Shown piece by piece: positions 8,297 to 15,346 of a stretch of 18,434 bases of DNA. Position 1 is the stretch's first letter. Each line of letters starts with the position of its first letter. Where the stretch lies: the NCBI GenBank assembly GCA_946482595.1, contig CAMLSD010000094.1, positions 1-18,434 of the forward strand. The letters run 5' to 3'. A model generated the notes under the pieces. The model searched no databases. It saw nothing but the letters and a program-made list of their open reading frames with translations, and was not told the origin of the DNA. The position numbers and the translations under genes are program-made. This DNA is from an uncultured Comamonadaceae bacterium (GTDB taxonomy: Bacteria > Pseudomonadota > Gammaproteobacteria > Burkholderiales > Burkholderiaceae).

Positions 8297-9805
8297 CTAC
8301 TGGAAGGCAACCTCGGCAAAACTGCGCAGTTTCCGGCTGTGCAGCCGGTCCACGCCCTCGCGGCGCAGGATCTCCAGCGCCCGGATGCCGATGCGCAGGT
8401 GCTGGTCGACCCGTTCGCGGTAGAAGTGGTTGGCCATGCCCGGCAGCTTGATCTCGCCGTGCAGCGGCTTGTCGCTCACGCACAGCAGCGTGCCGTAGGG
8501 CACGCGGAAGCGGAAGCCGTTGGCGGCGATGGTGGCGCTTTCCATGTCCAGCGCCACGGCGCGGCTCTGGCTGAAGCGGCGCTGGGGCATGTTGTCGGGC
8601 AGCAGCTCCCAGTTGCGGTTGTCGGTGCTGGCCACGGTGCCGGTGCGCATGATGCGCTTGAGCTCGTAGCCGGTGAGCTGGGTGATGTCGGCCACGGCGG
8701 TCTGCAGGGCCACCTGCACCTCGGCCAGCGGCGGGATCGGCACCCACAGCGGCAGATCCTCGTCGAGCACATGGTCTTCACGCACATAGCCGTGGGCCAG
8801 CACGTAGTCGCCCAACTGCTGGGTGTTGCGCAGGCCGGCGCAGTGGCCGAGCATGATCCAGGCATGCGGGCGCAGCACGGCGATGTGGTCGGTGATGGTC
8901 TTGGCATTGGCCGGGCCCACGCCGATGTTGACCATGGTGATGCCGGCCCGGTCCTTGCGCACCAGGTGGTAGGCCGGCATCTGCGGCAGGCGCGGCGGGG
9001 CGGCGCCGTGGGCATCGCCCTCCTCGGCGGGTTCACCCTGGCGGCGCGTCACCACATTGCCCGGCTCGACAAAGGCCACATAACCGTCGTCGGCGGCCTC
9101 GCCTTGGCCGGGGGCCTGGGTCATCAGTTCACGGCCCAGGCGCACGAACTCGTCGATGTAGAACTGGTAGTTCGTGAACAGCACGAAGTTCTGGAAATGC
9201 TCGGGCGCGGTGCCGGTGTAGTGCCGCAGCCGGTGCAGTGAATAGTCCACGCGGGGTGCGGTGAACAGCGCCAGCGGATGCGGCTCGCCGGGGCCGGGCT
9301 CATGGGTGCCGTTGGCGATGCCGTCGTCCATCGCGCCCAGGTCGGGCAGGTCGAACTGGTCGCGCAGCAGCAGTCGGCGCTCCGGGCTCAGGCTGCCTTC
9401 GACATGGTCGTGTTCGGCAAACGAGAAGTGCACCGGGATGGGCTGGCCGCTGGTGCCCACCTCGATGCGCACGCCGTGGTTGCGCAGCAGCAGGCGAAAC
9501 TGCTCGAGGTAGTAGTCCGAGAACAGGTCGGGGCGGGTCAGTGTGGTTTCGTAGGTGCCCGGGCCGGCCACGAACCCGTAGGACAGGCGGGAGTCGGCGC
9601 GGGCGACGGTGTCGGTGTGCACCCGCACGAACGGGTAGCAGGCCCGCACATGCCGGGCGAAGGTCTCGCCACCGACAAAACGGTGCAGCGAATCCCGCAG
9701 GTGGTCGATGCTCTGGTCGTAGATGGCCGTGACGCGGTCGAGTGCGGCCTGCGGGTCGTCGAAGCTTTCGGGTGCCAGGTAGGGAGCGGAAGGGGGGATG
9801 GCCAT
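8297..9805 (-). CDS. amn: AMP nucleosidase
   Basis: AMP nucleosidase hydrolyses AMP to adenine and ribose 5-phosphate and helps control adenylate levels. The 502-residue protein is close to the usual length of about 480-500. It has an N-terminal regulatory-type domain (about 10-190, with YGFVAGPGTYETTLTRP at 76-92) and a C-terminal nucleoside-phosphorylase-like domain. The latter carries GVGPANAKTITDHI (295-308), GHCAGLR (320-326), ALDMESATIAANG (418-430) and CVSDKPLHGEIKLPG (442-456). Residues 231-275 form a hydrophilic Pro/Gly/Glu-rich stretch that is probably a linker. The start at 9805 gives the expected N-terminus; a CACAAT -10-like element (9830-9835) lies 24 nt upstream. Its downstream neighbour on the same strand is the ahcY leader, so both genes act in adenine nucleotide and nucleoside turnover. 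Confidence 0.95.
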   Translation of the reverse strand: MAIPPSAPYLAPESFDDPQAALDRVTAIYDQSIDHLRDSLHRFVGGETFARHVRACYPFVRVHTDTVARADSRLSYGFVAGPGTYETTLTRPDLFSDYYLEQFRLLLRNHGVRIEVGTSGQPIPVHFSFAEHDHVEGSLSPERRLLLRDQFDLPDLGAMDDGIANGTHEPGPGEPHPLALFTAPRVDYSLHRLRHYTGTAPEHFQNFVLFTNYQFYIDEFVRLGRELMTQAPGQGEAADDGYVAFVEPGNVVTRRQGEPAEEGDAHGAAPPRLPQMPAYHLVRKDRAGITMVNIGVGPANAKTITDHIAVLRPHAWIMLGHCAGLRNTQQLGDYVLAHGYVREDHVLDEDLPLWVPIPPLAEVQVALQTAVADITQLTGYELKRIMRTGTVASTDNRNWELLPDNMPQRRFSQSRAVALDMESATIAANGFRFRVPYGTLLCVSDKPLHGEIKLPGMANHFYRERVDQHLRIGIRALEILRREGVDRLHSRKLRSFAEVAFQ

Positions 9806-9852
9806 GCGGTTCTCGGCAGTGTTTGTGCCATTGTGCCGCGGCCGTCCCGTCC

Positions 9853-9872
9853 CGCCGGCGCTGCGCCCGGCG
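9853..9872 (-). terminator. small GC hairpin after the aldehyde dehydrogenase gene
   Basis: Perfect 6-bp arms (9853-9858 and 9867-9872) with an 8-nt loop begin 3 nt after the aldehyde dehydrogenase stop on the minus strand, in the 70-bp gap before amn. There is no T-run. It may mark the end of the tctC-kdgD-aldehyde dehydrogenase transcript, but the evidence is weak. Confidence 0.3.
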
Positions 9873-9875
9873 CGT

Positions 9876-11318
9876 TCACGCCAGGGTGTAGGCGGTCTTC
9901 ACCGTGGTGTAGAACTCGGCGGCGTAGCGCCCCTGCTCGCGCGGCCCGTGGCTCGATGCCTTGCGCCCGCCAAAGGGCACGTGGTAGTCGACCCCCGCGG
10001 TGGGCAGGTTGACCATCACCATGCCGGCCTGGGCATGGCGCTTGAAGTGCGCTGCGTACTTGAGCGAGGTCGTCGCGATGCCGGCCGACAGGCCGAAAGG
10101 CGTGTTGTTGGCCACGGCCAGCGCTTCGTCGTAGTCCCTCACCTGGATCACGCTGGCCACCGGACCGAAGATCTCGTCACGGTTGATCTGCATCTGCGGC
10201 GTGGTGTCGACAAAAAGCGTCGGGTTCAGGTAGTGGCCCTCGGTCTCGACGCTCGGTCGGGTGCCGCCCACCAGCAGTCGGGCACCTTCGCTGCGGCCGA
10301 TGTCGATGTAGCGTTCGTCCTGCTCGAGCTGTGCGCGCGACACGACCGGGCCCATGTCCACCCCGGCGGCCAGCGCATGGCCGACCTTGATGTGGCGGAT
10401 GCGATCGGCCAGCGCCGCCACGAAACGGTCGTGGATGCCCTGCGTGACGATCAGCCGGCTCGAGGCCGTGCACCGCTGGCCGGTCGAGTAGAACGCGCTT
10501 TGCGCGCACAGCTCGACGGCCACGCCGAGGTCGGCGTCGTCGAGCACCACCTGCGGGTTCTTGCCGCCCATCTCCAGCTGCACCTTGGCGCCGCGTGCCA
10601 TGCAGGCGGCGGCCACCTGGCGGCCCACGCCCTGCGAGCCGGTGAAGCTCACCGCATCGATGCCCGGGTGGTCGACGATGGCCTGGCCGACGGCGCGACC
10701 CGCGCCCATCACGAGGTTGAACACGCCCGCGGGCAGTCCGGCGCGGCTGATGATCTCGGCCAGCGCCCAGGCACTGCCCGGCACCAGGTCGGCCGGCTTG
10801 AAGACCACGCAGTTGCCGTAGGCCAGGGCCGGTGCGATCTTCCAGGCCGGGATCGCGATGGGGAAGTTCCAGGGGCTGATGATGCCCACCACACCCACCG
10901 GCTCGCGGGTGATCTCCACGCTCACGCCCGGGCGCACCGAGGGCAGCAGTTCGCCGCCGGCGCGCAGGGCCTCGGCACCGAAGAACTTGAAGATGTTGCC
11001 CGCGCGCACCACCTCGCCCACGGCCTCGGGCCGTGTCTTGCCTTCTTCGCGCGCCAGCAGCGCGCCCAGCTCGTCCTTGCGGGCGAGGATCTCGCTGCCG
11101 ATGCGGTCCAGCGCGTCCGCGCGGGCCTGGATGCCGCCGGTGCTCCAGCCCGGCAGCGCCGCGCGTGCGGCCTGCACAGCCTGGTCCACATGAGCGGGCG
11201 AGCCACTGGCGTACAGGCCCACGGTGTCGGCCAGGTCCGACGGGTTGATGTTGGCGATGTGGCCGTCGCCCGGCAGCCATTCGCCGCCGATGTACAGGGG
11301 GTGCAGGGTGTCGCTCAC
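9876..11318 (-). CDS. aldehyde dehydrogenase, probable 2-oxoglutarate semialdehyde dehydrogenase
   Basis: An NAD(P)-dependent aldehyde dehydrogenase of 480 residues with all key positions intact: Asn151 in SPWNFP (149-153), Lys174 in FKPAD, general base Glu249 in QLEMGGKNP (247-255), catalytic Cys283 in STGQRCTASS (278-287) and EIFGPVA near the C-terminus. The family alone does not fix the substrate. Because kdgD lies directly upstream, the likely reaction is oxidation of 2,5-dioxopentanoate (2-oxoglutarate semialdehyde) to 2-oxoglutarate, the last step of the oxidative uronate/aldarate route. The start is GTG at 11318-11316, with GAGG 8 nt before it and only 10 nt after the kdgD stop. The nearby upstream ATG is out of frame and hits a stop after three codons. 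Confidence 0.93.
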   Translation of the reverse strand: MSDTLHPLYIGGEWLPGDGHIANINPSDLADTVGLYASGSPAHVDQAVQAARAALPGWSTGGIQARADALDRIGSEILARKDELGALLAREEGKTRPEAVGEVVRAGNIFKFFGAEALRAGGELLPSVRPGVSVEITREPVGVVGIISPWNFPIAIPAWKIAPALAYGNCVVFKPADLVPGSAWALAEIISRAGLPAGVFNLVMGAGRAVGQAIVDHPGIDAVSFTGSQGVGRQVAAACMARGAKVQLEMGGKNPQVVLDDADLGVAVELCAQSAFYSTGQRCTASSRLIVTQGIHDRFVAALADRIRHIKVGHALAAGVDMGPVVSRAQLEQDERYIDIGRSEGARLLVGGTRPSVETEGHYLNPTLFVDTTPQMQINRDEIFGPVASVIQVRDYDEALAVANNTPFGLSAGIATTSLKYAAHFKRHAQAGMVMVNLPTAGVDYHVPFGGRKASSHGPREQGRYAAEFYTTVKTAYTLA

Positions 11319-11328
11319 GACAGCATCC

Positions 11329-12243
11329 TCACTGCGGGCCCAGCCTGGCGATCAGCGCGGCCAGCTGGCTGCGCTCGTCGGCCGTGAGGTCGGTCAGCGG
11401 CGTGCGCACGGGGCCGGCGCCGTGGCCCACCAGGTCGGCCCCCGCCTTGACGATGCTCACCGCGTAGCCGGCGCAGCGGTTGCGGATGGCCAGGTAGGGC
11501 AGGAAGAACTCCTGCAGCAGCCGGCTCTGGGTGGCACGGTCGTCGCGGGCGACCGCGTGATAGAAGTCCATCGCCGTCTTCGGCACGAAGTTGAAGACCG
11601 CCGACGAATACACCGGCACGCCCAGTGCCTTGTAGGCCGCGGCATAGACCTCGGCCGTGGGCAGGCCGCCCAGGTAGGCAAAACGGTCGCCCAGGCGCTC
11701 GCGGATGCTCACCATCAGCTCGATGTCGCCCATGCCGTCCTTGAAACCGATCAGGTTGGGGCAACGTTCGGCCAGCTGCTCGAGCTGGTTCGGGCCCAGG
11801 CGGCACACGGCGCGGTTGTAGACGATCACGCCGAACTTCACCGACTTGCACACCGCTTCCACATGAGCCGCCACACCTTCGGGCGAGGCCTCGGTCAGGT
11901 AGTGCGGCAGCAGCAGCACGCCCTGGGCGCCCAGGCGTTCGGCTTCCTGCGCATAGGCGATGGCCTGGCGGGTGGGGCCTCCGGTGCCGGCGATGATGGG
12001 CACCTTGCCGCGGCAGGTGTCCACCGCGGTGCGGATCACGTCGCCGTATTCACCCGGCACGAGCGAGAAGAACTCGCCGGTGCCGCCAGCGGCAAACAGC
12101 GCGGTGGCGCCATAGGGTGCCAGCCATTCGAGGCGGGCGGCGTACGAGTGGGCATCGAAGTTGCCTTCGGCGTCGAAGTCGGTCAGCGGAAACGACAGCA
12201 GGCCGGACGAGATCGTGTGCTTGAGTTCCTGGGGCGAGGTCAT
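11329..12243 (-). CDS. kdgD: 5-dehydro-4-deoxyglucarate dehydratase
   Basis: KdgD, a member of the dihydrodipicolinate synthase/N-acetylneuraminate lyase superfamily, dehydrates and decarboxylates 5-dehydro-4-deoxy-D-glucarate to 2,5-dioxopentanoate and CO2. The 304-residue barrel protein has [11 protein letters not shown] (13-23), GGTGEFFSL (53-61), the conserved VYNRA with Tyr142 (141-145) and the Schiff-base lysine Lys168 in [10 protein letters not shown] (164-173). FKDGMGD is characteristic of KdgD within the superfamily. The ATG at 12243 gives the family N-terminus; the ribosome-binding site (AGGA) is moderate. The gene is followed after 10 nt by the aldehyde dehydrogenase and preceded by the tctC-like gene 63 nt away. 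It links both to uronate or aldarate breakdown. Confidence 0.95.
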   Translation of the reverse strand: MTSPQELKHTISSGLLSFPLTDFDAEGNFDAHSYAARLEWLAPYGATALFAAGGTGEFFSLVPGEYGDVIRTAVDTCRGKVPIIAGTGGPTRQAIAYAQEAERLGAQGVLLLPHYLTEASPEGVAAHVEAVCKSVKFGVIVYNRAVCRLGPNQLEQLAERCPNLIGFKDGMGDIELMVSIRERLGDRFAYLGGLPTAEVYAAAYKALGVPVYSSAVFNFVPKTAMDFYHAVARDDRATQSRLLQEFFLPYLAIRNRCAGYAVSIVKAGADLVGHGAGPVRTPLTDLTADERSQLAALIARLGPQ

Positions 12244-12306
12244 GGGGAGTCCTGTGGCGAAAGTCGGGGAAGTCGGGCGGGTCGGGGAAGGGACAATCGC
12301 GGGTGC

Positions 12307-13302
12307 TCAGTCCAGGCGCACGTCGGCCTGCTTGACCACGGCGGCCCAGCGGCTGCGTTCGGTGTTGAAGAAGCGCTCCATTTCAGGGGCGGCCATGGTC
12401 ACGACCTCGGCACCCTGCGCCACGAGCTTGGAGCGCACCTCGGGCGAGCGGATCACACGGATCAGCTCGGCATTCATGCGTGCCAGCACGGCCGGTGGGG
12501 TTCCCTTGGGCATCAGCACACCCTGCCAGGTGCCGGATTCGAAATCGGGCACGCCCAGCTCGGCGATCGTCGGCACATCGGGGATCAGCGCCATGCGGCT
12601 GCGCTTGGACACCCCGATCAGCTTGAGCCGGCCGTTCTGCACATGCGGCCAGGTGGCCAGCATGCCGTTCATCAGCACCTGGGCCTGGCCGCCGATGGTG
12701 TCGCTGATGGCGGTGGCGCCGCCCTTGTAGGGGATGTACTGCCACTTGGCCTGGGTGGCCCGCTCGACCGAGATGCCGGCCAGGTGCGGTGCGCTGCCCA
12801 GGGCCGTCACTGCAAAGTTCAGCGGCTGGCGGCGCGACAGCGCAACCAGCTCCTTCAGGTTGTTCACCGGTACCGACGGATGCACGACCAGCAGGTGCGG
12901 CGAGTAGGCCAGCATGGTCACGCCGCGCAGGTCCTGCGACGGGTCGAAGGGCAGCTTGGTGTAGACCGACGGGCTGATCGCCAGCGCGCCGACGTCGCAC
13001 AGCAGCATCGAATGGCCGTCGGTCGACTTGACCACCTCACCGGCGCCCAGGTTGCCGTTGGCACCGGCGCGGTTCTCGATCACCACCGGCTGGCCGAGCG
13101 ACTTCGACAGCGGCTCGGCGATCACGCGGGCGATGGTGTCGGACGACCCACCCGGCGGATAGGGCACCACGATGCGCAGCGCCCTGCTCGGCCAGCTGCC
13201 GGACTGCGCCAGCGCCGGGGCGGCCACCGAGGCGGCCAGGGCACCCAGGCCGGCCAGGGCGGCGCGGCGGGACGGGGAGCGAAGGTTCGAGGAACGGGTC
13301 AT
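12307..13302 (-). CDS. Bug/TctC-type tripartite tricarboxylate transporter substrate-binding protein
   Basis: A periplasmic binding protein of 331 residues. Residues 1-32 form an export signal with SRRAALAGL (11-19) and a likely cleavage after APALA, before Gln33. The double arginine makes Tat export possible, although Sec is not excluded. The mature part has the Bug signatures IVVPYPPGGSSDTIAR (44-59), VIENRAGANGNLGA and YKGGATAISDTIGGQ. Such proteins bind carboxylates for tripartite tricarboxylate transporters, but no TctA/TctB membrane partners are in the window; orphan Bug proteins are common in Burkholderiales. Being first in the operon with kdgD suggests an aldarate (glucarate or galactarate) ligand; this is inference. 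GGAG lies about 8 nt before the ATG. The 62-nt spacer to kdgD has no terminator. Confidence 0.92.
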   Translation of the reverse strand: MTRSSNLRSPSRRAALAGLGALAASVAAPALAQSGSWPSRALRIVVPYPPGGSSDTIARVIAEPLSKSLGQPVVIENRAGANGNLGAGEVVKSTDGHSMLLCDVGALAISPSVYTKLPFDPSQDLRGVTMLAYSPHLLVVHPSVPVNNLKELVALSRRQPLNFAVTALGSAPHLAGISVERATQAKWQYIPYKGGATAISDTIGGQAQVLMNGMLATWPHVQNGRLKLIGVSKRSRMALIPDVPTIAELGVPDFESGTWQGVLMPKGTPPAVLARMNAELIRVIRSPEVRSKLVAQGAEVVTMAAPEMERFFNTERSRWAAVVKQADVRLD

Positions 13303-13375
13303 CGGGTTGTCTCCGGAGTGATGCGGCCGAGGCCGGTGCGGGGTGGGTGAGGGGATCGGGTTGTTGTCCCGATCA

Positions 13376-13404
13376 GTTGTCAGTCATCGTACAACATGGA
13401 TCAA
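13376..13404 (-). promoter_or_regulatory. putative promoter of the tctC-kdgD-aldehyde dehydrogenase operon
   Basis: On the minus strand TTGATC (13404-13399) and GACAAC (13381-13376) are separated by exactly 17 bp. The matches are partial (4 of 6 and 3 of 6), but the operator-like sequence at 13384-13397 fits wholly inside the spacer, a common position for repression. The leader to the tctC ATG would be about 65 nt. The 13303-13624 gene-free stretch otherwise holds the tandem array described separately. Confidence 0.38.
13384..13397. promoter_or_regulatory. putative GntR operator, tctC side
   Basis: TCATCGTACAACAT matches the reverse complement of the operator at 14434-14447 (TTGTCGTACAACAA) at 11 of 14 positions. 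The form CGTACAAC with flanking T/A is typical of FadR-subfamily GntR operators for uronate genes. It sits between the -35 and -10 of the putative tctC promoter. The regulator encoded next door is the natural binder. Confidence 0.55.
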
Positions 13405-13447
13405 GGGTTCGCAAGCCCGGAATGGGCGTGAACAGGAAGGGGCGTGC

Positions 13448-13640
13448 CCTTCAGGCCTGGGCCGGAATGGGGTGAAGCCTCAGGTCTGGGCTTGAACGAA
13501 AGGGGGCCTCAGGCCAAAGCCTGATGGAAGGGAAGCCTCAGGCCAAGGCCTGAAGGAATGGAAGCCTCAGGCCAAAGCCTGAAGGAATGGAAGCCTCAGG
13601 CCAAAGCCTGAAGGAATGGAAGCCTCAGGCCAAAGCCTGA
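13448..13640. repeat. 29-bp tandem repeat array with internal palindromes
   Basis: Six 29-bp units start at 13448, 13477, 13506, 13535, 13564 and 13593, with a truncated seventh at 13622-13640. Units 5 and 6 are identical; unit 4 differs from them at one base and unit 3 at a few; units 1 and 2 are diverged. Each of units 3-7 carries TCAGGCCAAAGCCTGA or, in unit 4, TCAGGCCAAGGCCTGA, which are 6- and 7-bp inverted repeats. Unit 7 overlaps the last codons and stop (13625-13627) of the gntR gene. On the gntR transcript each unit can fold a stem of about 6-8 bp with a short UUUG loop. There are no spacers, so it is not a CRISPR. Candidate roles are transcript end or stability, attenuation of read-through into tctC, or protein binding. 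Confidence 0.95.
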
Positions 13641-14368
13641 GTCTGCGCCTGGCGCAGGCGCTCGCGACTGTTGGACAGGTGGGTGCGCATCGCGGCCCGG
13701 GCGGCTTCCGGGTCCTGGTTGGCGATCGCGTTGTAGATGCTTTCGTGCTCGCCGTTCACGCGGCGCAGGTATTCGTGGCGCTCGGTGCCGGCGGCGCGCG
13801 CGGTGTTGACCCGTGCGCGCGGGATCAGCATCGTGCCCACATACCCCATCAGTTCGCCGAAGTGTGGGTTCTGCGTTGCCCGGGCAACCTCGAGGTGGAA
13901 GCGGAAGTCGTGCCCCACGGTGTCGCCTTCGGCGTCGATCTGCGCGGCAAACGCCTGCAACGCCTCGCGCATCACGGCGAGGTTTTCGTCGGTGCGACGC
14001 ACCGCGGCCAGCGAGGCGGCCTCGGTCTCCAGGCTGATGCGCAACTCGAGCACCGCGATTACGTCGCGCACGGTCGCAATCTGCTCCGGGTCGATCCGGA
14101 AGGGTGGGGTGTCGATCACGCCGACCACAAAGGTGCCCACGCCGTGGCGGGTGCGTACCAGCCCACCGGCCTGCAGCTTGGAAATGGCCTCGCGCACCAC
14201 GGTGCGGCTCACACCGAACTCTTCCATGATGGCCGCCTCGGTGGGCAGCTTGTCGCCGGCCTTGAGCTGGCCTTCGCGGATGCGCTGGCCAAGCGACTCC
14301 ACCACCTCCATCGCAAGGGTGCGGGGGCGGCGGCGGGCAGCGGCGGAAGGCGAGGTGTTTTCGGTCAT
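13625..14368 (-). CDS. GntR/FadR-subfamily transcriptional regulator of the uronate locus
   Basis: A 247-residue regulator. The winged helix-turn-helix covers about 17-82, including LPTEAAIMEEFGVSRTVVREAI (41-62) and GLVRTRHGVGTFV (69-81). The C-terminal FCD ligand domain has likely metal-binding Asp154, His158, His208 and His230. FadR-type members bind sugar acids or other small acids and usually repress nearby catabolic genes. I prefer the ATG at 14368; an upstream ATG at 14428 would extend it by 20 residues across the 14400-14421 palindrome without a better ribosome-binding site. It lies between the divergent tctC-kdgD and udh arms, with matching operator candidates at 13384-13397 and 14434-14447; the latter also precedes gntR, suggesting autoregulation. 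Its stop codon lies inside the tandem repeat. The inducer is unknown, plausibly a uronate or aldarate. Confidence 0.92.
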   Translation of the reverse strand: MTENTSPSAAARRRPRTLAMEVVESLGQRIREGQLKAGDKLPTEAAIMEEFGVSRTVVREAISKLQAGGLVRTRHGVGTFVVGVIDTPPFRIDPEQIATVRDVIAVLELRISLETEAASLAAVRRTDENLAVMREALQAFAAQIDAEGDTVGHDFRFHLEVARATQNPHFGELMGYVGTMLIPRARVNTARAAGTERHEYLRRVNGEHESIYNAIANQDPEAARAAMRTHLSNSRERLRQAQTQALA

Positions 14369-14399
14369 GGCACTGGTGGAAACCCGGGAGCCTGGTCTC

Positions 14400-14421
14400 T
14401 TGACAGGGGCGATCCTGTCAA
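14400..14421. promoter_or_regulatory. perfect 8-bp inverted repeat, possible udh promoter -35 or second operator
   Basis: TTGACAGG (14400-14407) and CCTGTCAA (14414-14421) are exact inverted repeats around a 6-bp centre. On the plus strand TTGACA is a perfect -35 hexamer; 17 bp later is GACCAT (14423-14428, 3 of 6 to TATAAT), placing a start inside the operator at 14434-14447 and a leader of about 90 nt to udh. The symmetry may alternatively be a binding site for another regulator. The 156-bp gntR-udh gap holds this and the operator. Confidence 0.45.
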
Positions 14422-14433
14422 CGACCATTCAGC

Positions 14434-14447
14434 TTGTTGTACGACAA
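14434..14447. promoter_or_regulatory. putative GntR operator, gntR-udh side
   Basis: TTGTTGTACGACAA is a near-perfect palindrome; its core GTTGT-ACG-ACAAC (14436-14448) is an exact inverted repeat. It matches the known shape of operators bound by FadR-subfamily regulators of uronate genes. It lies between the divergent gntR and udh starts and has a related copy at 13384-13397. Confidence 0.65.
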
Positions 14448-14524
14448 CTGACGACATACGACGAGCTGAGAGCCACTGTAGCAAACCTCTCGGCACCTTG
14501 CCATCCGCCTGGACCCGTCACCCC

Positions 14525-15346
14525 ATGCCTCCCACCCATCCCACCCCCTTGCGATTCAGGCGCCTGCTGCTCACCGGTGCGGCCGGTGGCCTGGGCAAGG
14601 TGCTGCGCCCGCGGCTGAAAGCGTATTGCGAAACGCTGCGCGTGAGCGACATCGCCGACCTGGGCGCGGCGGCGGCGGGCGAGGAAGTGCACCCGGCCCG
14701 CCTGGAACAGGCCGACGACGTGATGGCCCTGATGGACGGCGTGGATGCCGTGGTGCACCTGGGCGGCGTGTCGACCGAGCAGCCGTTTGCGGCCATCCTG
14801 CAGGCCAACATCATCGGTGTGCACAACCTGTACGAAGCGGCTCGCAAGCAGGGGGTGCGCCGGGTGTTTTTTGCCAGCTCCAACCACGTGGTCGGCTTCT
14901 ACCGCCAGGACCAGGTGCTGGGTACCGACGCCCTGCCACGCCCGGACGGCTGGTACGGCATCAGCAAGGCCTTCGGGGAGGACGTGGCCCGGTTCTACTT
15001 CGACCGCTACGGCATCGAGACGGTCTGCGCGCGCATCGGCTCGTCCTTCCCCGAGCCGAAGGATCGTCGCATGCTCGCCACCTGGATGAGCTTCGACGAC
15101 CTGGAGCGCCTGGTGGTGGCCAGCCTGACGGCGCCGGTGGTCGGCTGGAGCGTGATCTACGGCATCTCCGACAACACCACGACCTGGTGGGACAACACCG
15201 GCGCGCGGCACATCGGCTACCGGCCGCAGGACAGCTCCGAGCCTTTCCGTCCGGCGGTGGAAGCCCGTCAGCCGGTGCTGGACGCCACTGACTCCGCCGT
15301 GCTGTACCAGGGCGGTGCCTTCGTGCGCACCGGGCCGTTCGAATGA
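14525..15346 (+). CDS. udh: uronate dehydrogenase
   Basis: Udh oxidises D-galacturonate or D-glucuronate with NAD to the corresponding aldaro-lactone, the first step of the oxidative uronate pathway. The 273-residue short-chain dehydrogenase/epimerase-fold protein has the NAD-binding TGAAGGLG (17-24), HLGGVSTEQPF (78-88), FASSNHVVGFYRQD (116-129), the active-site pair Tyr144/Lys148 in YGISK, RIGSSFPEP (170-178) and WWDN (221-224). FASSNH...GFYRQD and RIGSSFP match what I recall of the Pseudomonas enzyme. The ATG at 14525 gives the family length; the frame is open much further upstream only as a shadow of gntR. The Shine-Dalgarno is weak. The stop overlaps the lactonase start by 4 nt (ATGA, 15343-15346), so the two steps are translationally coupled. 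Confidence 0.96.
   Translation: MPPTHPTPLRFRRLLLTGAAGGLGKVLRPRLKAYCETLRVSDIADLGAAAAGEEVHPARLEQADDVMALMDGVDAVVHLGGVSTEQPFAAILQANIIGVHNLYEAARKQGVRRVFFASSNHVVGFYRQDQVLGTDALPRPDGWYGISKAFGEDVARFYFDRYGIETVCARIGSSFPEPKDRRMLATWMSFDDLERLVVASLTAPVVGWSVIYGISDNTTTWWDNTGARHIGYRPQDSSEPFRPAVEARQPVLDATDSAVLYQGGAFVRTGPFE

Noticed and set aside
13448..13640. Possible CRISPR array
   Set aside because: The repeat period equals the repeat length (29 bp), so there are no spacers, and no cas genes are nearby. It is a plain tandem repeat with internal palindromes.
14426..14428. Alternative upstream start for the GntR regulator
   Set aside because: It would place the 14400-14421 palindrome inside the coding sequence and add 20 residues not usual before the helix-turn-helix. 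The ATG at 14368 is the simpler choice, although not proven.
13616..15346. Extended udh reading frame starting within gntR
   Set aside because: The frame is open back to 13616, but the first 303 codons are antisense to gntR. The uronate dehydrogenase family starts at about the ATG at 14525.
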